In this document: piece by piece, positions 7,673 through 16,036 of the stretch | How positions within the stretch are numbered: the stretch's first letter is position 1 | Layout of the letters: every line of letters begins with the position of its first letter | Assembly: GCA_002373205.1 (NCBI GenBank) | Contig: DFJV01000064.1 | Span: 1-25,100 of the forward strand | Reading direction: 5' to 3' | Length of the DNA stretch: 25,100 nucleotides | Origin: Treponema sp. UBA3662 | GTDB lineage: Bacteria; Spirochaetota; Spirochaetia; Treponematales; Treponemataceae | Program-made: the position numbers and the translations under genes | The notes under the pieces: generated by a model | Databases searched by the model: none | The model's input: only the letters and a program-made list of their open reading frames with translations | Told to the model about the DNA's origin: nothing

Positions 7673-9196
7673 TTACAGACGGCTTGCTATTAGGCGCACA
7701 TTTTCTGATGCGGCCGAAATATTTGAAGTGAATGCTGAAAATGTTTCAACACCATCCGCTATCTGTTTTAGCGTAATCAGAATCTGCTCGCTTGAAACAG
7801 AAAGTTGGCTTACATGGTTCAATATTTCGTGTGAGCTGCTTGCCGTGTTTTCGGAAGATTGCATGATGCTTTCAAAGTCGTTTTCAAGACTCTTTGCACT
7901 CTGGTAGCCGGAATCAATTTGGTTTGTTCCTTTTTCGCTGTCAAGAATCAATGTGTCTGAAGCCTTTTGGATTTCGTTGATGCGGTCCTTGATTTCTTTT
8001 ATGCTGTCAATGATATTGTCTGAAAGGCGGCGGATTTCTGTAGCAACAATATGGAAATTTTTTCCTGCTTCGCCGGAGCTGGATGCTTCAAGTTCTGCGT
8101 TGAATGCAATGATTTTAGTTTGGTCTGCAATGACATTGATGATTGAAACAATATCCCAAATGTTGCTGATTTTTTTGTTCAGGTCTTTTATACCTTCTAT
8201 GGTCAATCGGTTGTTGTCTTTAATGCGCAGAAGTTCGTTTACGTTGTTTTGCAAAGCCTCTCTTCCTGACATAACCGCGTCTCTGGATTTTTCTGCAAGA
8301 CCTGTTACCTGGCGTACTTTTTCGCTTATGTTTCCTGCAAGTTCTGTGGAGTCCTGCATTGTAGCAACAATCTCTTTAACTGCAGCTGACTGGTTGTGGC
8401 TTGTTTCCGCTGATTCCTTTGTGGCTTCTGCAAGATTTTGTGTCTCGTTAAAAAGATTTGCGCTTATGTCTTTTTCTGTGCGCTGAATCTTTTTTACCAA
8501 AACCGAATAAGTTACATAGCATACAATAATGTTTACCGCAGCCCCAATTGCACAATAAACAAGGAATTTGGTAAAGCTGTTTTTGTCTGGATGCTGGATA
8601 AGGTTAATGGGAACAGTAATCATGTTCATTACGGAAATGAAAACACAGGTTGCTATTGCTATGGAAAGATTGTGCGAAAGGTTTTCACTTACTTCAATTC
8701 CAATTTCGCGCATCTTCTGCGTCATAAAAATTTTCTTGGTAAGAAAAACTATAATCGTATAGCACAAAAATCCCATGCCCATACTTTGCAATTCTATGAT
8801 GATAAAAATTGCAGGCTTGAATGGTGCAATGCCTTTGATTGATTCCAAGATTGCGGTTGAGCCACAGCCTAGAAGAAAACCAACGGCTTCTCCAGCTGCG
8901 ATTGCTATGTCAAATTTTTTATAGCATGACATGCATAGCGCAATGTCGTCTTTTGTAATGGAAGCCTTGTCTTTTTTGCCTTTTTGTATAATCGCGTCAA
9001 AACGCTTTAAGATGGGGTGTTCAACCAGAAGGACAACAATAATAAGGAAACATGAAATTGTTACAGTCGGAACGCATTCAAGAATTATTGCTGACGGGCG
9101 TTCGTACACAAATCCGTAGTGGAAGATGCGGAGTGTAAAAATTCCTGCATAGGTTATTGCAAAAGCTAACGCTGAAAAAAAATTAAAAACATTCAT
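7673..9196 (-). CDS. Methyl-accepting chemotaxis protein with six-helix membrane sensor domain
   Basis: 507 residues. The N-terminal 230 residues hold about six membrane helices with short loops, so there is no periplasmic Cache domain. The input part is an unnamed integral membrane domain with a cytoplasmic loop around KKDKASITKDDIALCMSCYKK. No HAMP domain is evident. From about residue 240 comes the coiled-coil signalling hairpin, with tip KIIAFNAELEASSSGEAGKNF. ATG 9196 is chosen because AAGGAG precedes it; an in-frame start at 9226 lies inside the cyclase gene. It follows the adenylate cyclase by ten bases. The tip matches the other two receptors of this operon, so all three should share the same CheA/CheW. 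Ligand unknown; membrane potential, redox or lipid state are possibilities by inference. Confidence 0.85.
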   Translation of the reverse strand: MNVFNFFSALAFAITYAGIFTLRIFHYGFVYERPSAIILECVPTVTISCFLIIVVLLVEHPILKRFDAIIQKGKKDKASITKDDIALCMSCYKKFDIAIAAGEAVGFLLGCGSTAILESIKGIAPFKPAIFIIIELQSMGMGFLCYTIIVFLTKKIFMTQKMREIGIEVSENLSHNLSIAIATCVFISVMNMITVPINLIQHPDKNSFTKFLVYCAIGAAVNIIVCYVTYSVLVKKIQRTEKDISANLFNETQNLAEATKESAETSHNQSAAVKEIVATMQDSTELAGNISEKVRQVTGLAEKSRDAVMSGREALQNNVNELLRIKDNNRLTIEGIKDLNKKISNIWDIVSIINVIADQTKIIAFNAELEASSSGEAGKNFHIVATEIRRLSDNIIDSIKEIKDRINEIQKASDTLILDSEKGTNQIDSGYQSAKSLENDFESIMQSSENTASSSHEILNHVSQLSVSSEQILITLKQIADGVETFSAFTSNISAASENVRLIASRL

Positions 9197-9206
9197 AGTG
9201 TTCTCC

Positions 9207-11054
9207 TTATTTTGTATTGTATGCAATCGCGCCGTCCCAGTTTTCTGGCGGATTCTTTATAAACTCTTCGCAACGCTCCAACATTAAGGTTGCAGCCTTG
9301 TCATTTTTTGAAGCGTTTAGTGCTTTCTTAAAGTAGTCGCATGAAAGGTTCCAGATGCCTTTTTTGTACAAGTCCATGCCCTTCGTGTAGGCATCCTTGT
9401 ATTCCGGCGAGAATTCCTCTGCGCTTCGGTCTACAGCATAAATTGGTACTGCCTTTTTTTTGCCTTTTACCCGAACGTCGTCAAGGTGGCGGAAAAAGAA
9501 TGAGTCTTCACCTGCGTCTTTCCTAACGCTGTCGCTTACTACAATCTGAACTCCGTATGTTTTTGTAAGCCCTTCGAGTCGGCTCGCGAGGTTTACGTTG
9601 TCTCCAATGACGGAATAATCGACTTTGTCTTTTGAGCCGATGGAACCTACGATGACGTCTCCGTAATGAATGCCGATGCCAATGTTGAATGTCATTCCTT
9701 CTGGCATTACAAGGTCTCCAAGTTCCACTGTGGAAAGTGCGTCACGCATTTCGTAAGCGGCGGAAACAGCCCTCTTGCAGTTGTCTTCGTAACTTACAGG
9801 AGTGCCAAATTCTGCCATGATTGCGTCGCCTATAAACTTGTCTATTGTTCCACCATGTTTTTTTATGATGTCTACCATGACTGTAAAGTAGCGGTTCAAA
9901 AAGGCTACAAGAACATCCGGTTTGTTTTTTTCGCTGATGTTGGTAAAAGAGCGTATGTCACTAAAAAGAATTGCAACTGCTCTTGTTTCTCCAACGCCGA
10001 TTTTTTCATCCGAAGCATCTGTTTGCGAAACAAGGCTGTCTATAATCTGTTCTGGTACAAAGCGGCTAAAGGCTCTGCGGATTCTCTTTTCAAAGAACAT
10101 CTTCTTTTTTACGACAAGCGCCTTGCTGAAAATATCTCCCGAAGAATTTACGCAGAAAGAAAATAAGTCCCGCTTTTCTGAAGAAATGTTTCCTTCCGAA
10201 ACAATGTGCACGCTTCCAAAGTATTCGCTTTCGTCGCTTGTTTTAAGAGATTCGCTTTCGTAACTTGAAAGCTGAACTTTGCCGGAAAAAAACTGGTTTA
10301 AGTCTTCTTTTCGCTCAAGGCATTTTGGGACTATTTTTGATGCGTTGTAGTCAGGCTGGATTTTTTCAAAGTCTACTGCACATACGCTTATAAAGTCTTG
10401 TATTTCTTTTTCGCTCATGTTGTCGGAGCAGATGTAGTATCCGTGCGGCCCGTCATTTTCAATCAGGTAAAGTCCTGCTATGGGTGATTCACATGCTTCT
10501 GCAATAAGGGTTAGCAGGACCTTGACCATTTCTTCTATGTTTTCTAGTTCGATTGCGAGGCGTGAAATGTTTGCAAACAATTCATTTTTGTAAGAACTTT
10601 GCGACAAAATGGATGCTGTCTGGCGGAGCAAAAAATTGTCGTCTATATTTTTTTTTGTATGGGAAACTTCAACTTTGTCTATCCTTTCGCCAGCAATTTG
10701 TCCAAGTTCATGAACGTTAAGTTCGAGCGTTTTGTGGTCAAGTCTGATGAATGAATTTGCACCGCTTGCAGTGGCAAGTGATTCATCCAGCGGGGAAGGG
10801 TAGCTTGAGTACATTCCAATTGCAAGGTTCTTGAAGCATTTTATAGAACGTACAAGCCTTACGACTTCAAAGCTTTTGGGATTTTGTATTTCCGTGTTTA
10901 CAAGGAACAAATCCGGCTGTGCGTCAAAAAGCATGTATACGGCTTCTTTTCCGTCAGAAACAAATTGAATTGTATAGTCATCGCTGTTGAGTGTGGTCGT
11001 AAATAACTTTTGCAGAGTGACAGATGTTTCAAGTACAAGGATTTTTTTGCCCAT
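9207..11054 (-). CDS. Class III adenylate cyclase with degenerate receiver, GAF-like and TPR-like domains
   Basis: 615 residues, soluble. Residues 1-118 are receiver-like but degenerate: N53 replaces the phosphoacceptor Asp (PDLFLVNT), E9-T10 replace the acidic pair, and R104 stands where Lys is usual. Residues about 155-318 look like a GAF domain. The class III cyclase domain (about 355-545) has every key residue: metal Asp D366 (ILFSDIRSFT) and D410, adenine-selecting K406 and D479, and transition-state N488 and R492. It should therefore make cAMP from ATP. The C-terminal 65 residues resemble a TPR helix pair. AAGGAG precedes ATG 11054, 15 bases after CheA. A run of nine A (10656-10648) codes the receiver-GAF linker. 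It is the likely output of the chemosensory operon. Confidence 0.92.
   Translation of the reverse strand: MGKKILVLETSVTLQKLFTTTLNSDDYTIQFVSDGKEAVYMLFDAQPDLFLVNTEIQNPKSFEVVRLVRSIKCFKNLAIGMYSSYPSPLDESLATASGANSFIRLDHKTLELNVHELGQIAGERIDKVEVSHTKKNIDDNFLLRQTASILSQSSYKNELFANISRLAIELENIEEMVKVLLTLIAEACESPIAGLYLIENDGPHGYYICSDNMSEKEIQDFISVCAVDFEKIQPDYNASKIVPKCLERKEDLNQFFSGKVQLSSYESESLKTSDESEYFGSVHIVSEGNISSEKRDLFSFCVNSSGDIFSKALVVKKKMFFEKRIRRAFSRFVPEQIIDSLVSQTDASDEKIGVGETRAVAILFSDIRSFTNISEKNKPDVLVAFLNRYFTVMVDIIKKHGGTIDKFIGDAIMAEFGTPVSYEDNCKRAVSAAYEMRDALSTVELGDLVMPEGMTFNIGIGIHYGDVIVGSIGSKDKVDYSVIGDNVNLASRLEGLTKTYGVQIVVSDSVRKDAGEDSFFFRHLDDVRVKGKKKAVPIYAVDRSAEEFSPEYKDAYTKGMDLYKKGIWNLSCDYFKKALNASKNDKAATLMLERCEEFIKNPPENWDGAIAYNTK
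10648..10656 (-). other. A9 homopolymer in the receiver-GAF linker of the cyclase gene
   Basis: Nine A on the coding strand, codons 133-136. Loss of one A puts TAG directly after the tract (136-residue receiver-like fragment); gain of one A reaches TGA about 25 codons later. This is the second longest homopolymer run noticed in the operon. Confidence 0.5.
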
Positions 11055-11069
11055 CTTTTATTCTCCTTC

Positions 11070-13163
11070 TCAATCTTTCAGCAGGGCCTTGATGACGCTT
11101 ATAAGCTTGCCACGTTCAAAATTGCCTTTTGGAATAACTTCGTTTGCACCCAAAGCCTTGAATTCTTCAATTGATTTTTCACTTTGGTCGGCAGAAACAA
11201 TTACTACAGGCGTGTCTTTGTACTGTTCCATGCGGCGCAGGTTGTCCAAAAGAACAAGACCTGTCATACGAGGCATGTCCTTGTCTGTCAGTATAAGGTC
11301 ATACTGCTTGGACTTGGCTTTTTCCAGTGCGTCAATACCGTCAACAGCTTCGTCTACAATAAAGTCTACGTTTTCAAGAATAGACTTTTCAATCTGACGA
11401 GTGGTTTCCGAATCATCTACAATAAGAATGTGCTGGACGCGCTTCTTTGTTGCAGCTTCGTATTTCTTTATGTCGTAACCGCGCAAAGATTTGAACTTTT
11501 TAAGAATGTCTGGTACATGCAGAATGGGAACAATGTCGTAATGTTCATCAAAGACAATGCCTTGCAAAATAGAAAAATTCTTGAAGGCTTTGGGCAGTGG
11601 CTTAACGACAAGAGAAACAAACTGCTGAACCTGGTCCACTATAATGCCTATGCGCTGTTCCATGTATTCAGCGATAAGAATGGAGTCTGCATCGTAGTTG
11701 TTTGCAATCTTGTGCTCATTAAAAAGAGATGAAAGCGAGTAGCATGGAATGAGCTGCCCTTCAAGATGAATATAACTTTGGTTTTGCAGCGTTACATATT
11801 CACTCTTCTTCCTGTAAATAATGTCAACAATGTGCTGGGACGGAATAAGGTATTTGTCCTCGTTGGAGTAAACAAAAAGTCCTTGCAAGGTTGAAAGTGA
11901 AAGCGGAAAGTTAAGGATAAAAGACGTGCCTTTGCCAGCTTCGCTTTCAATTTTTATTCTTCCTTTTATTTTTTCTACCGCTGACCAAACAACATCAAGG
12001 CCTACGCCACGTCCAGAAAGTTCTGAGACATTGTCTTTCGTGGAAAATCCAGACTGAAACAAAAATTGTGACAGTTCGCGGTCTACCATATTCGCAATTT
12101 CTTCTGCACGCTCTGGATAGAGTTCCAAGGCCTTGTTGCGGATTTTTTGGTAATCAAGACCACGTCCGTCGTCGCTTATTTTAAGCTCTATGTGCTTTGC
12201 TTCCCGCACACAGCTTATGGATACTGTTCCTGTTTCGCTCTTTCCGGCAGCCTTTCTTTCCTTGGGCTTTTCTATGCCGTGGTCAAGCGCATTTCGGACA
12301 AGGTGCATAAGAATGTCGCCAAGTTCTTCCAGAATTATTTTGTCAATCGCAATATCTGTTTCCGGAATCTCACATTTGACTTTCTTTTTTAGCTTTATGC
12401 TTTCGAGTGCAATTGCATTTTCCAGCGGGTTCAAGACAATGCTGATTGGAAGCATCCTTAGGTTGAAGACTTGTTCTTGTGCGCTGAAGATTGAAGATTC
12501 GAGTGCATAAATGTCTGATTCAAACTGCTTGCGGATTTTTGCAAGGTCGTGGTTGTTGGATGCTTCTTCGTATTTTTGCAGCGTATCAAGCTGGTGCTTA
12601 AGATGAAACTCCCTTGTTATCATCGTGTCAAAAGCTGTGATGATTTCATTTACGCGCGAAAGTTTAATTCTAATTGACTGGATTTCGCTTACGTTTTCAT
12701 TAAATTCATCTTCATCATCGTCAGTGTTTTCAACCTGCTTTTTTATTTCTGAGGCAAAAGAGTCTATGTCTATGAGTTCTCCAGCTGCAAGTTTGTCGCA
12801 ATATTGAAGGTAAAGCTCAATGTCTTTTTCGTCCGTTCCATTTTTGGAAACAGATGCAACACATTCATCCATTTTGTCTGCAACTGCGCAAACAAGTGTT
12901 ATAAGGCGGTCTGTTGATTTTATTTTTCCGTCTTTTACGCTTTTGTAAATGTCTTCAACAGCATGCGCAAGTTTTTCTATTGTAGAAAATTCGAGCATGC
13001 GTGCGTTTCCTTTTATGGTGTGAAGGTTGCGCAAAAGTCTTGAAAGCGTTTCTTCATCAATATGTGCTGCCTTAAGAGCTATGATGTCCTTGCGTGACAG
13101 AGCAAGAAGCTCGTGAACTTCTGCGGTGAAACTTTCTATAATGTCAGACGAAACTTTAGCCAT
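11070..13163 (-). CDS. cheA: CheA histidine kinase with C-terminal receiver (CheA-CheY hybrid)
   Basis: 697 residues. Domain order: P1 HPt with phospho-His H48 (LHTIKG); no recognisable P2; P3 dimerisation (about 165-265); P4 ATPase with N-box HLVRNALDHGIE, DDGRGLD and GRGVGLDVV; P5 CheW-like (about 440-560); and a receiver (about 575-697) with intact VDDS, LTDKDMP phosphoacceptor Asp, VSAD and the PK lysine. Attached receivers on CheA are typical of alternative-function systems such as Wsp, Chp and Frz-like pathways and often act as phosphate sinks or internal regulators. The start overlaps the CheR end by eight bases. With no stand-alone CheY in the operon, this receiver and CheB are the only intact phosphate acceptors encoded here. 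Confidence 0.96.
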   Translation of the reverse strand: MAKVSSDIIESFTAEVHELLALSRKDIIALKAAHIDEETLSRLLRNLHTIKGNARMLEFSTIEKLAHAVEDIYKSVKDGKIKSTDRLITLVCAVADKMDECVASVSKNGTDEKDIELYLQYCDKLAAGELIDIDSFASEIKKQVENTDDDEDEFNENVSEIQSIRIKLSRVNEIITAFDTMITREFHLKHQLDTLQKYEEASNNHDLAKIRKQFESDIYALESSIFSAQEQVFNLRMLPISIVLNPLENAIALESIKLKKKVKCEIPETDIAIDKIILEELGDILMHLVRNALDHGIEKPKERKAAGKSETGTVSISCVREAKHIELKISDDGRGLDYQKIRNKALELYPERAEEIANMVDRELSQFLFQSGFSTKDNVSELSGRGVGLDVVWSAVEKIKGRIKIESEAGKGTSFILNFPLSLSTLQGLFVYSNEDKYLIPSQHIVDIIYRKKSEYVTLQNQSYIHLEGQLIPCYSLSSLFNEHKIANNYDADSILIAEYMEQRIGIIVDQVQQFVSLVVKPLPKAFKNFSILQGIVFDEHYDIVPILHVPDILKKFKSLRGYDIKKYEAATKKRVQHILIVDDSETTRQIEKSILENVDFIVDEAVDGIDALEKAKSKQYDLILTDKDMPRMTGLVLLDNLRRMEQYKDTPVVIVSADQSEKSIEEFKALGANEVIPKGNFERGKLISVIKALLKD

Positions 13164-14022
13164 TTGCCTTCACCTCCAGGGATTTCTTCTTGAAATAAAA
13201 AATGCTTCCGTCCATGACTTTTTCCAACAGTGGCGATATTTCGTTAAAGTTAATCTGCGCTGTTTCGTTCATAGAAACAAAAAGGATGCCATTGTCCGCA
13301 AGACATTTTTCCGCTATGGCATTTAGAATCTTGAGCCTAAGATTTTGACTGAAATATATGAACACGTTGCGCAAAAACACTATGTGCTGGTTTTTGGGAA
13401 GAAGGGCTTGTGTCTGCGCTTCTTCTATTTTTGAAAGGTTGATTTCTTTTGCGCTTATGCAGTTTTTAATTTCTGAATCAAACTGAATCTTACCATCGTT
13501 CTGATAGGGGGTGAGAAGGTCTTTGAATGAAGAGCCGTCTACAGAACGAATTGAAGAACTTTTGAATGTGCCAGACTTGCAATGTTCAAGCACTTGTGAA
13601 TTTATGTCGCTTGCCGTTATTGTTGCATTCACACCGCAGTTTTTTGCGAGTAGGGCAAGGGAATATGCTTCTTCTCCAAAAGAGCATGCTGCACTCCATA
13701 TTTTTATTGGCAGAGTGCTGGATGTTGCTTTCCATATTGGGAAGATTTTGTCGCGCAAAAGAAGGAACTGTTTTTCTTCGCGGAAAAAATAAGTTTCGTT
13801 TACGGTGCTTTCATTTATAAGCTCGGAAAAAAGTTTTTTGTCTGTGACAAGCTTGTTCTTGTATTCCACTACGCTTATGCCTTTTTTTTCAAGCTGTTTT
13901 TCTATGTAGTTCTTTATGCCTTCAAGATGGCTTGAACGGGGAATGATGCCTGTGTTCTGGGTTAGCATGGTAATAAAAGAGTCGAGTTCTTCTTGTGTTA
14001 GACGGGGTGTTCCTTGAATCAT
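13156..14022 (-). CDS. cheR: CheR chemoreceptor glutamate methyltransferase
   Basis: 288 residues. The N-terminal helical domain (about 8-75) is followed by the class I methyltransferase domain. Family landmarks: NETYFFRE (75-82), SAM loop WSAACSFGEEAYSLAL (109-124), ribose-binding ASDI (137-140) and FLRNVFIYF. It should methylate glutamates of the operon's receptors with SAM for adaptation. The SAM loop reads ACSFGEE rather than the common GCATGEE, a mild divergence that keeps the key Gly and Glu. ATG 14022 overlaps the CheB stop by four bases, and its own end overlaps CheA, so the three are translated in a coupled row. Confidence 0.94.
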   Translation of the reverse strand: MIQGTPRLTQEELDSFITMLTQNTGIIPRSSHLEGIKNYIEKQLEKKGISVVEYKNKLVTDKKLFSELINESTVNETYFFREEKQFLLLRDKIFPIWKATSSTLPIKIWSAACSFGEEAYSLALLAKNCGVNATITASDINSQVLEHCKSGTFKSSSIRSVDGSSFKDLLTPYQNDGKIQFDSEIKNCISAKEINLSKIEEAQTQALLPKNQHIVFLRNVFIYFSQNLRLKILNAIAEKCLADNGILFVSMNETAQINFNEISPLLEKVMDGSIFYFKKKSLEVKANG

Positions 14023-15041
14023 GTTTTTACCAGCTCCAAAACTCTCTTTGCAATATTGCCTCGTGGCAACACTTCTTTTGCTCCGCCAGCCTCAATGGCC
14101 GCAGCAGGCATTCCAAAAACTGCGCATGTGGATTTATCTTCTACGATGGTCCAGCCACCATTGACGCATATTTCTTTGCAGCCGTCCGCCCCGTCCATTC
14201 CCATTCCTGTAAGCAGAACTGCAAGGCAGTCTTTTTTGTAAAACTGTGCTGCGCTTCTAAAAAGTTTGTTTACCGCAGGTCGTAAAAAACGTTCCGGATC
14301 TTCATGGGATAGTCGAAGAACCGGTATTCCGCTGGGCTTTACATAATCAATTATAAGGTGGGTGTCTGCCGGTGCCATATACACATGTCCAGTTTTTGCT
14401 TCTTCGCCGTCTTTTGCAATTGAGATAGAAATGTTTTTGCATGTGCCGGAAAGCCATTGTGCGAGTTTTTCGTCTGCTCCAATTTCTATGTGCTGAGTGT
14501 AAAGAACTGGAAGCGGAAAATTGTTTCCAAGTCCGGAAAGAACTTCTGATACAGCGGAAGGTCCTCCTGTGGAAGCCCCTATGCAGAGAACCTTAAAAGC
14601 CTGTCCGCACTTTTCGCTGTTAGGCCATTCAAATGTCCTCTTTTCTGCATTTGGAGTTGAAGCGTTTGTTTCGTTTGCAATTTCTTTTATTTTTTTTACG
14701 AGGGAATCAAAAAAATCCTTGTCGTAAGAGTTTAGCGCGGGCTTAAGCATAAAGTCTTTAGCACCACTAGTCGTTGCCTTTATTCCGGCTGCTTGGGTTC
14801 CTGCAAATGCAAGTATTGGCAGCTGCATTGATTTTCCAACTGAGCCAAGGACATCAAGTTCATCCATGTAGGGTAAGCCTAAGTCTATAATTACAACATC
14901 CGCGCTTTCGTTCTGTACGGAGTTAATAAGTTTTGTTCCGTTTGAAACAGACGAAACTATTTTTATTTCTGGATAGTCGGCCAGATTTTGTTCGAGAATC
15001 GTTCTTACAATGGCGGATGCATCAGCAATAATTATCCTCAT
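14019..15041 (-). CDS. cheB: CheB chemoreceptor methylesterase/response regulator
   Basis: 340 residues. The N-terminal receiver (1-120) has phosphoacceptor D53 (IIDLGLP) and K100 but only one of the usual acidic pair: D7 is followed by A8 in IADASAIVR, where CheB normally has DDS. The C-terminal esterase domain (about 148-340) holds the triad S157 (GASTGG), H184 (TQH) and D283 (GMGMDGADG). It should remove receptor methyl groups, normally activated by CheA phosphorylation; the missing Mg2+ ligand may weaken or alter that control. It lies seven bases after the CheW-like gene and overlaps CheR. Confidence 0.95.
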   Translation of the reverse strand: MRIIIADASAIVRTILEQNLADYPEIKIVSSVSNGTKLINSVQNESADVVIIDLGLPYMDELDVLGSVGKSMQLPILAFAGTQAAGIKATTSGAKDFMLKPALNSYDKDFFDSLVKKIKEIANETNASTPNAEKRTFEWPNSEKCGQAFKVLCIGASTGGPSAVSEVLSGLGNNFPLPVLYTQHIEIGADEKLAQWLSGTCKNISISIAKDGEEAKTGHVYMAPADTHLIIDYVKPSGIPVLRLSHEDPERFLRPAVNKLFRSAAQFYKKDCLAVLLTGMGMDGADGCKEICVNGGWTIVEDKSTCAVFGMPAAAIEAGGAKEVLPRGNIAKRVLELVKT

Positions 15042-15048
15042 AAAATCG

Positions 15049-15546
15049 CTACCTTTTCTTTATAAGCCCGGCTGAAAAAAATTTGCGTAGCAGATTGTCG
15101 GGCGATATTAAAATCTGCTTTTTGTTTGCAAATCCTATTGCGCACACTCCGCATTCTAACTGGCGTTCGCGTATGCTCTGCGGAATAAGGCGGAGTGTTT
15201 CTATATCAACTATTTTGCTTGAAACAGAAGTGTTCACAGAAATTGCAAGGTTGCCACTCATCGGAAAAGCTGTTTCTGTAAAATCTTCAATTTGCTTGCA
15301 GATGTCGTTTGCAAAATCCCTCTTGTTCATTACCAGCACAGCATTGTAGCCTTCCATGGATTCACACAAGAATTCTTTTTCCAGCAGATGCCCAATGCGA
15401 ATATGAGGCAAGGTTTCACGGTTGAAGACTATGTTTCCGTCATCTTCTCCTTCGCCAAGGTAAATACCAAAAAGAACGTATTTGCTCTGAATGAGGAAAT
15501 CTACATTGTTGTATGCTATGCAGGTAAAATGATTATGCGCTTCCAA
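15049..15546 (-). CDS. Divergent CheW-like scaffold protein, TTG start
   Basis: 165 residues. The pattern of short strands resembles the two-barrel CheW/P5 fold (HFTCIAYNNVDFLIQSKYVLFGI; then LPHIRIGHLLE; then KQILISPDNLLRKF), but the usual CheW landmark sequences are weak, so the call rests partly on position between cheW and cheB. There is no early ATG; TTG 15546 is preceded by AAGGA at a good distance and overlaps the cheW end by 14 bases. It may be a second adaptor that couples a different receptor or the cyclase to CheA (inference). It could equally be an unrelated operon-specific protein. Confidence 0.5.
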   Translation of the reverse strand: MEAHNHFTCIAYNNVDFLIQSKYVLFGIYLGEGEDDGNIVFNRETLPHIRIGHLLEKEFLCESMEGYNAVLVMNKRDFANDICKQIEDFTETAFPMSGNLAISVNTSVSSKIVDIETLRLIPQSIRERQLECGVCAIGFANKKQILISPDNLLRKFFSAGLIKKR

Positions 15547-16036
15547 GATCTTTCCTTATAAGCAATTCAAAAGCGTTTGCATTTATGACGGGAATTTCAT
15601 TTTCGCCATAAACGAGTGTGCCCAAAAAGAATCCTTCTTCGCTGTTGCCGGGAATAACGTTCATGTCGCCTTCTTCCATTTCTGCAAAAAAGAGGATGTC
15701 TGAAATATGCAGGGAAAGTTCATCGTCACTTCTTTTTAAAATGAGGAAGAGCGGTTCGGCAGGCGGGGTAGGGTCGTCTTCATCAATTAATGCGAGCGGA
15801 TTTATTACGGTAAACGGATCGCCGCGTCTGTTGAGGACTCCTTCAATATAGGGCGGCATGAAAGGCAACTTGTAAACAGAGACATCGCGGATGATTTCCA
15901 TTACATCGTCGGAACGGAGAGCATATTTTTTCTTTCTTATGGAAAAAATAAGCCATGTGATTTTCTTTTTTTCTTCGGTGACCTGCGTTTCTTTCTCGCT
16001 TGTTTTAGCAATCTGTTCAACTATTTCTTCGTTCAT
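15533..16036 (-). CDS. cheW: CheW coupling protein
   Basis: 167 residues. After a charged N-terminal extension of about 25 residues comes a clear CheW domain: WLIFSIRKKKYALRSDDVMEII, then LPFMPPYIEGVLNRRGDPFTVINP, and a C-terminal half ending GENEIPVINANAF. It bridges receptors to CheA P5 in the membrane array. ATG 16036 overlaps the TGA of the upstream chemoreceptor gene (ATGA), suggesting tuned co-translation of receptor and adaptor. Confidence 0.92.
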   Translation of the reverse strand: MNEEIVEQIAKTSEKETQVTEEKKKITWLIFSIRKKKYALRSDDVMEIIRDVSVYKLPFMPPYIEGVLNRRGDPFTVINPLALIDEDDPTPPAEPLFLILKRSDDELSLHISDILFFAEMEEGDMNVIPGNSEEGFFLGTLVYGENEIPVINANAFELLIRKDLGSA

